Source: an uncultured Clostridia bacterium (GTDB taxonomy: Bacteria > Bacillota > Clostridia > Oscillospirales > Ruminococcaceae). From it: 10,222 bases of DNA. The notes under the pieces were generated by a model. The model saw nothing but the letters and a program-made list of their open reading frames with translations, had not been told where the DNA came from and did no database searches. Positions 6,093 through 10,222 of this stretch are shown in pieces. Position 1 is the stretch's first letter, and every line of letters begins with the position of its first letter. The stretch is from NCBI GenBank assembly GCA_947302065.1, contig CAMYUO010000029.1, positions 1-10,222 of the forward strand, read 5' to 3'. The translations under genes were made by a program, and so were the position numbers.

Positions 6093-8375
6093 TTATTTAT
6101 TATCATCACAATTGCAAAGTGCAAAATACGCCTGTCCGAGCGCTATGCCGCCGTCATTCGCAGGCACGAGTTCGTGTATCAGAACTCTGAAGCCACGGCT
6201 TTCGAGCCGCTGTTTTGTCAGGCGCAAAAGCAGCTTGTTCTGGAAAACTCCGCCGCTGAGTGCGGCAGTTTTTATGCCCGTTTTTTCACTCAGCCAAAGG
6301 CTGAACTCTGTCATCATCTGCGCCAGCACAAAGTGGAAATCATACGCAAGTTTTCCCTTGTCCTCGCCCTGCAAAAACCTCTGCGTGAGGTCTCTCACAA
6401 GCTCTGTCGTGGCGAGTTTTTCTCCGTCATAAAACGCACCGCTGTAAGCTGTTTTATACCCGGGGTCATCTTTTTCAAAAGCCTCCGCCGCAAATTCAAG
6501 GCACATCGAGCTTTCGCCCTCAAATGTCGAATGAGTCCTTATGCCGAGTATTGCGCTGACCGCATCGAAAAGCCTGCCTGCGCTTGTCGAAAGCACCGTG
6601 TTGATGCCCTTATCCGCCATCACCGATTGCAGTTTGAAAGTCTTTTCATCGCACAGTCCGAGCTTTTCGCAGATGCCCTGCGCATCACTGCCGAAACCGT
6701 CACGGATAAGCTGCACGGCAATGCGCCAGCCTTCTTTCGATGAGGCATCTCCGCCGACCTGCTTGAACGGCATTATGCTGCCTGCACGTTCAAAGCCGTG
6801 CGTGTCGCAGATAAGCATCTCGCCGCCCCAGATAGTACCGTCGGTGCCGTAGCCCGTGCCGTCGAACGAAAGTCCGATGACCGTTTCGTCGCAGTCGTTT
6901 TCCGCCATGCAGGAAAGAATATGAGCATAGTGGTGCTGCAGTTTTTCAAGCGGCAGACCGGTCTCCTCAGCGACCGTCACCGTGTTGTATTTCGGGTGCA
7001 TATCGCACACGCATTTTTCTGGTGAGACCTCGAGCAGTTCCTGCATTCTCTGCACCGATTCTTTAAGCGCATACACCGTTCTGATGTCCGCCATATCACC
7101 GACATAGCTCGACAGATACAGCAGCTCGTTCTTGCCGATGCAGAACGTATTTTTCAGCTCGCCGCCTATCGCAAGGCTCTGCAGTTTTGCCTTTTTGCTG
7201 ACCATGACGGGCAGCGGTGCAAAGCCTCTTGAACGCCTTATCATATACGGTTTTCCGTCGAACCAGTCCATTACCGAGTCGTCCGCACGGATAAGTATCC
7301 GCCTGTCGTGCGACAAAATCATATCGCAGTAAGAGCCTATCTCTTTTTGTGCGTCCTCGTCGCTGCGGCATATCGGCGCACCCGAAACGTTGCCGCTTGT
7401 CATCACAAGGCAGTCGGTCATTTCCACGCCGTCGGGATAATCAAAAAGCAGCATCTGCAGCGGCGCATACGGCAGCATGACTCCCACCGTAGGATTATCG
7501 GGCGATATGCCCTGCGCAAGTCCGCCGCCTTTCTTTTCAAGCAGAAGTATCGGCTTCTGATAGCCTGTCAGGAACTCCTGCTGACCGTCCTGCACACGGC
7601 ACTGCTCATTAACAGTGTCCATGTTCTTCATCATCACCGCAAACGGTTTCGCAGGGCGGTTTTTGAGCTTACGCAACCGGCTGACCGCAGCTTCGTTTTT
7701 CGCATCACAGCACAGGTGGAAACCGCCGATACCCTTAACGGCGATGACCTTGCCGTTCATTATGCTTTTTCGTGCAAGCGTTATCGCATCTGCACCCTTG
7801 ACGTCCTGTCCAACGATGTACACCTGAGGTCCGCATTCGTTGCAGCACACAGGCTGTGCATCGTATCTTCTTGTGTGTGCGTGAGTGTATTCGTACTCAC
7901 ACTTTTCGCACATAGGGAAATCGCTCATCGTTGTGCGTTCCCTGTCGTACGGCATCGCATCGAGTATCGTCAGCCTCGGTCCGCACTGCGTACAGTTGAT
8001 GAACGGGTGAAGATACCGTCTGTCGCCACTGTCAAACAGTTCCGCCCTGCATTTGTCGCAGGTGGCAATGTCGGGCGAAACGAAAATATCGCCTGTTTCC
8101 TTTTCGCTCTCAATTATCTCGAACGACTTGAAATCTATATCTTCCGTCTCACGCACATCAGCCGAGATAACTATCGCTCTCTCGGGCGTTTCGTTTTTCA
8201 GGATATGCACGAACCGTTCGAGCGTTTCGCTGTCCGCTTTAGCGAACACCTCAACATAAGAGCCTTTGTTTGCGACAGTTCCCAGCACGCCAATCGAATC
8301 GGCAGCACGGGAAACGAATGGTCTGAAACCCACACCCTGCACGATGCCGTAAAGTCTTATCATCAAGCAAGGCAT
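6093..8375 (-). CDS. hypF: Carbamoyltransferase HypF
   Basis: HypF converts carbamoyl phosphate and ATP to carbamoyl-adenylate and carbamoylates the C-terminal cysteine of HypE, the first step of cyanide-ligand synthesis. At 760 aa all domains are present in order. The acylphosphatase domain (about 5-90) has RLYGIVQGVGFRPFV. Two zinc-finger-like units use CxxC pairs at 106/109, 128/131, 156/159 and 178/181. The YrdC-like domain (about 195-385) shows KNRPAKPFAVM and TSGNVSGAP. The Kae1-like domain (about 400-755) has HHYAH (481-485), FDGTGYGTDGTIWGGE (504-519), LSGGVFQNKLL (706-716) and NDGGIALGQA (740-749). The ATG at 8375 follows GGAGG (8382-8386) by six nt and overlaps the preceding gene by 13 nt. 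A second in-frame ATG at 8363 forms TGATG with that gene's stop but lacks a properly spaced binding site. Confidence 0.97.
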   Translation of the reverse strand: MPCLMIRLYGIVQGVGFRPFVSRAADSIGVLGTVANKGSYVEVFAKADSETLERFVHILKNETPERAIVISADVRETEDIDFKSFEIIESEKETGDIFVSPDIATCDKCRAELFDSGDRRYLHPFINCTQCGPRLTILDAMPYDRERTTMSDFPMCEKCEYEYTHAHTRRYDAQPVCCNECGPQVYIVGQDVKGADAITLARKSIMNGKVIAVKGIGGFHLCCDAKNEAAVSRLRKLKNRPAKPFAVMMKNMDTVNEQCRVQDGQQEFLTGYQKPILLLEKKGGGLAQGISPDNPTVGVMLPYAPLQMLLFDYPDGVEMTDCLVMTSGNVSGAPICRSDEDAQKEIGSYCDMILSHDRRILIRADDSVMDWFDGKPYMIRRSRGFAPLPVMVSKKAKLQSLAIGGELKNTFCIGKNELLYLSSYVGDMADIRTVYALKESVQRMQELLEVSPEKCVCDMHPKYNTVTVAEETGLPLEKLQHHYAHILSCMAENDCDETVIGLSFDGTGYGTDGTIWGGEMLICDTHGFERAGSIMPFKQVGGDASSKEGWRIAVQLIRDGFGSDAQGICEKLGLCDEKTFKLQSVMADKGINTVLSTSAGRLFDAVSAILGIRTHSTFEGESSMCLEFAAEAFEKDDPGYKTAYSGAFYDGEKLATTELVRDLTQRFLQGEDKGKLAYDFHFVLAQMMTEFSLWLSEKTGIKTAALSGGVFQNKLLLRLTKQRLESRGFRVLIHELVPANDGGIALGQAYFALCNCDDNK

Positions 8376-9418
8376 ACCTGTCCTCCGTTTTCATCGAGCC
8401 TGCCCGACACCGCAAAATGCGGCAGGTCGATAAGCTCGCCCTTGTATCCTTTCAAAGCCCTGTTGCAGATGCTGTCGATGATGACAGCGTCATAGCCGCC
8501 CTCGTTCACCTTGCGCACGAGCTGTTCCTCGTCGGGAATGAACTCGTCACCCTCATCTGCAAACTCGCCAAACAGCTTGAAAAATGTTCCCACATCGACA
8601 GTGCAGTCAAACTTTTCTTTGAGCATTTTTCTCAGCTTGTTCGCCGCAAACTGCTGGTGAACAACGAGTATCTTTTTGCCGCCGAAATCATTTTCAAGCG
8701 CATTCTGCATCGCCTCTGTCACAGGGAAATCCGTCTCATACGGCACTCCGAACTGCTGTTTCAGATATTCGGCAGCCTTTATGCCGCCGGTCGAAACAAC
8801 GATGTTCTTTTCGCACTCGCCCGCACGTTTCACCTCGTCGATGCCGCTGCCCATACCAAAGCATACAGCGCTGTCTCCGTATGCTTGCGTGAATATCTTT
8901 TCAGTCATATATCCGCTTGCGAGCGGCGTGCAGCCGATGATGCCGACCTTGCCTTTTAGAGTTTCATATTTTTCAACTGCAAACGTTCTGAACAGCTCGA
9001 GATATGCTCTCTCTTCGCCGTCATCATAGAGTCTTGTTCCCGTGCAGTCAACGCACATCGCAGGCAGGCTCGTCTTGTTTTCAGCCATTCTTTTCAGCGC
9101 ACGGTAGTCGGTCGCTATGACCGCTGGCACAGGGGTGCCGACCACAGCAGTGAACTTCACATCCGTCTGTCCGACCGCTCTCGCAGTTTTTTCTATCAGC
9201 TTGTCGTCACGTCCGAGAATAGCGTCCATATCACGCAGTCCAGCACTGAAAACAGCACTCTTTTTTGTAAACCACCTCGGCTCGTCAAAGCCGCAGATGT
9301 TGCCTGCGCAGCCGCCCGCATCGCAGATAACGACCAGTCCGCCAAGCTCGTAAAGCACGCCCACAGCGCCCGACTGGTCGGGTGCGAACGGCGAAAGGAG
9401 TTTCAACAGATTTTTCAT
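8363..9418 (-). CDS. Nitrogenase component 1-like oxidoreductase subunit
   Basis: A 351-aa member of the NifD/NifK/NifE/NifN/BchN/CfbD superfamily, which forms dimers holding metalloclusters fed with electrons by a NifH-type ATPase. Signatures are CDAGGCAGNICGFDEPRW (32-49), the position of the GPxGC loop; TPVPAVIATDYRAL (95-108), corresponding to the CTAEVIGDD region; CVDCTGTRLYDDG (122-134); GIIGCTPLASGY (159-170); and a second Rossmann-like unit from GGKKILVVHQQFAANKL (246-262). It is short for NifD or NifK and lacks the N-terminal GCAxxGA segment. Of the canonical P-cluster cysteines only the middle one (Cys37) is clear; the third is replaced in TPVPAV. Extra cysteines are at 42, 122 and 125. 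The start overlaps the upstream gene by four bases (ATGA), typical of partner subunits. The family is confident; the substrate is unknown, and true nitrogenase function is very unlikely. Confidence 0.85.
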   Translation of the reverse strand: MKNLLKLLSPFAPDQSGAVGVLYELGGLVVICDAGGCAGNICGFDEPRWFTKKSAVFSAGLRDMDAILGRDDKLIEKTARAVGQTDVKFTAVVGTPVPAVIATDYRALKRMAENKTSLPAMCVDCTGTRLYDDGEERAYLELFRTFAVEKYETLKGKVGIIGCTPLASGYMTEKIFTQAYGDSAVCFGMGSGIDEVKRAGECEKNIVVSTGGIKAAEYLKQQFGVPYETDFPVTEAMQNALENDFGGKKILVVHQQFAANKLRKMLKEKFDCTVDVGTFFKLFGEFADEGDEFIPDEEQLVRKVNEGGYDAVIIDSICNRALKGYKGELIDLPHFAVSGRLDENGGQVCLA

Positions 9419-10222
9419 TTTCCCACACCTTTCAATGCCTCGTCGAGCTGCTCAAACAGCAGGCGCACGCCTGCATATCCGAACGGCTGACGTTCCTCGT
9501 TCCAATCGACTGTCGGCACGCCTGCGTGGTAATACCCCGCATCGTTTCCTATGCACACATCGATAGCCTTTCCGCTCGGCTCATAGTCGAGCATCGTCGG
9601 TGAAAGATTTGAAAATATCTTCGTGTCGGGACTCAGCTTGGCTATCGCCTTTACAAACACAAAATTGCGTTCGCCGACCGTTCCGTAAATTTCCGAAACG
9701 GAGAAACCATAGGTCAGCATCGCCCACGCCAGCTCAAAGCTGTCGGCGTTGAGGAACTCACCTATCGCAAAGTTTATTTCGCCGTGCCTTGCCTTGAAAT
9801 CGTCAATTGCTTTCTTGGTTTTTTCAAAATGCTCACCGTCGTCAAACACCGCACCTATCGCATTTGCAAGCGACATATACTGGTTGTGTATCTTGCCGAT
9901 GTGATACATCCTCATCATCTCGATGAACGGTATGCCGAGCGATTCTTCCATCTGCTGTGCCGCATATCTTGCCTCTGAATATATAACGATGTTGAAATTC
10001 GCCTGCGACATCTTATCATACTCGGCAAACTCATCTTCATCGAACACACCGCACATGTCCATGATCGAATAGATAAGGTAGGCCACGGATACGATAAGCA
10101 CGACTATACTGATAACAAACAGACTGCAGCACAATGCCCCCAGCAGTCCGTATCCGATTGCGGACGCCGTCATTGAGAGGCTCAGGGCGGTACCGGCCAT
10201 CCAGAACGCGGTCGGCACCGGC
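9415..10222 (-). CDS. Nitrogenase component 1-like subunit, 5' part outside the window or rearranged
   Basis: The C-terminal about 210 residues are nitrogenase component 1-like: FDEDEFAEYDKMSQANFNIVI leading to YAAQQMEESLGIPFIEM, then a helical stretch, VKAIAKLSPDTK, and the family ending DYEPSGKAIDVCIGNDAGYY followed by ERQPFGYAGVRLLFEQL. It is the probable partner of the next gene, overlapping it by four bases. Counting from a GTG at 10218, the first about 55 residues do not look like nitrogenase: they are highly hydrophobic (LLGALCCSLFVISIVVLIVSVAYLIYSI), like one or two membrane helices. The expected N-terminal domain with its cysteines is missing. The frame stays open to the window edge without an in-frame stop, so GTG 10218 is not a supported start. 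Either the gene is fused or disrupted, or the terminal about 160 bp come from elsewhere. Confidence 0.7.
   Translation of the reverse strand, partial: PVPTAFWMAGTALSLSMTASAIGYGLLGALCCSLFVISIVVLIVSVAYLIYSIMDMCGVFDEDEFAEYDKMSQANFNIVIYSEARYAAQQMEESLGIPFIEMMRMYHIGKIHNQYMSLANAIGAVFDDGEHFEKTKKAIDDFKARHGEINFAIGEFLNADSFELAWAMLTYGFSVSEIYGTVGERNFVFVKAIAKLSPDTKIFSNLSPTMLDYEPSGKAIDVCIGNDAGYYHAGVPTVDWNEERQPFGYAGVRLLFEQLDEALKGVGK
10060..10222 (-). other. Hydrophobic coding-like segment joined to the nitrogenase-like ORF
   Basis: In the minus-strand frame of the nitrogenase-like gene this stretch encodes about 50 residues rich in L, I, V, A and S with no charged residue before ASP54, as in membrane helices. 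Of the other two minus-strand frames, one has a stop inside the segment; the other stays open until about 10040 but gives an arginine-rich, non-family sequence. I do not recognise a protein family. It may be a fragment of a different membrane protein brought into frame by rearrangement or misassembly. Confidence 0.45.

Noticed and set aside
7308..8495. Long plus-strand open frame (395 codons) opposite hypF and the nitrogenase-like gene
   Set aside because: It lies antisense to clear, motif-complete genes, is rich in R, H, C and A with low-complexity composition, and has no domain. It is a product of the codon bias of the minus-strand genes.
8363..10222. Genuine Mo-nitrogenase nifDK
   Set aside because: Length, missing P-cluster cysteines and absence of nifE/N/B-type context rule out a conventional nitrogenase. 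Only superfamily membership is supported.

Overview
The window looks like chromosomal DNA of a strictly anaerobic, gut-type Gram-positive bacterium (Firmicutes, probably the Ruminococcus/Oscillospiraceae neighbourhood). The grounds are moderate GC, strong AGGAGG-type ribosome binding sites, the style of the MATE protein, and a nitrogenase-like gene pair of a kind found in anaerobic Clostridia. The genus is an inference.

Left part (1-2770, plus strand): two independently transcribed membrane-protein genes. The first is a MATE-family multidrug/Na+ antiporter that ends in a textbook intrinsic terminator (1580-1626). The second is an unrecognised protein with a signal peptide, an external domain and four predicted C-terminal membrane helices. 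It has its own extended -10 promoter, with a tandem 10-bp repeat laid over the -35 region, and its own terminator (2735-2770).

Middle (2717-3329): about 610 bases without a convincing gene but full of structure. Besides the terminator there is a small hairpin, a 14-bp inverted repeat enclosing nested stems, a GC hairpin, a perfect 17-bp hairpin and a long imperfect hairpin close to the end of the minus-strand operon. It looks like an accumulation of interspersed repeat elements and/or a structured RNA or terminator region.

Right part (3330-10222, minus strand): one tightly packed transcription unit. Read 5' to 3' it runs: a nitrogenase component 1-like subunit (running off the window edge), a second nitrogenase component 1-like subunit, hypF, hypC, hypD, a small PNPOx-fold flavin-binding-type protein, and hypE. 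Genes overlap by 1-13 nt or lie at most 34 nt apart. HypF and HypE make the thiocyanate/cyanide ligand from carbamoyl phosphate, and HypC-HypD is the scaffold on which Fe(CN)2CO of [NiFe]-hydrogenase is built. All four proteins keep their key residues. The nickel-insertion genes hypA/hypB and any hydrogenase subunit are absent from the window.

The most interesting point is the physical coupling of a divergent nitrogenase-like pair, one member lacking most P-cluster cysteines, with a complete Fe(CN)2CO assembly set. A second point is that the first nitrogenase-like ORF changes abruptly at about 10040-10070 from nitrogenase-like sequence to a strongly hydrophobic membrane segment. This could be a real fusion, but a rearrangement or assembly junction near the window edge is at least as likely.
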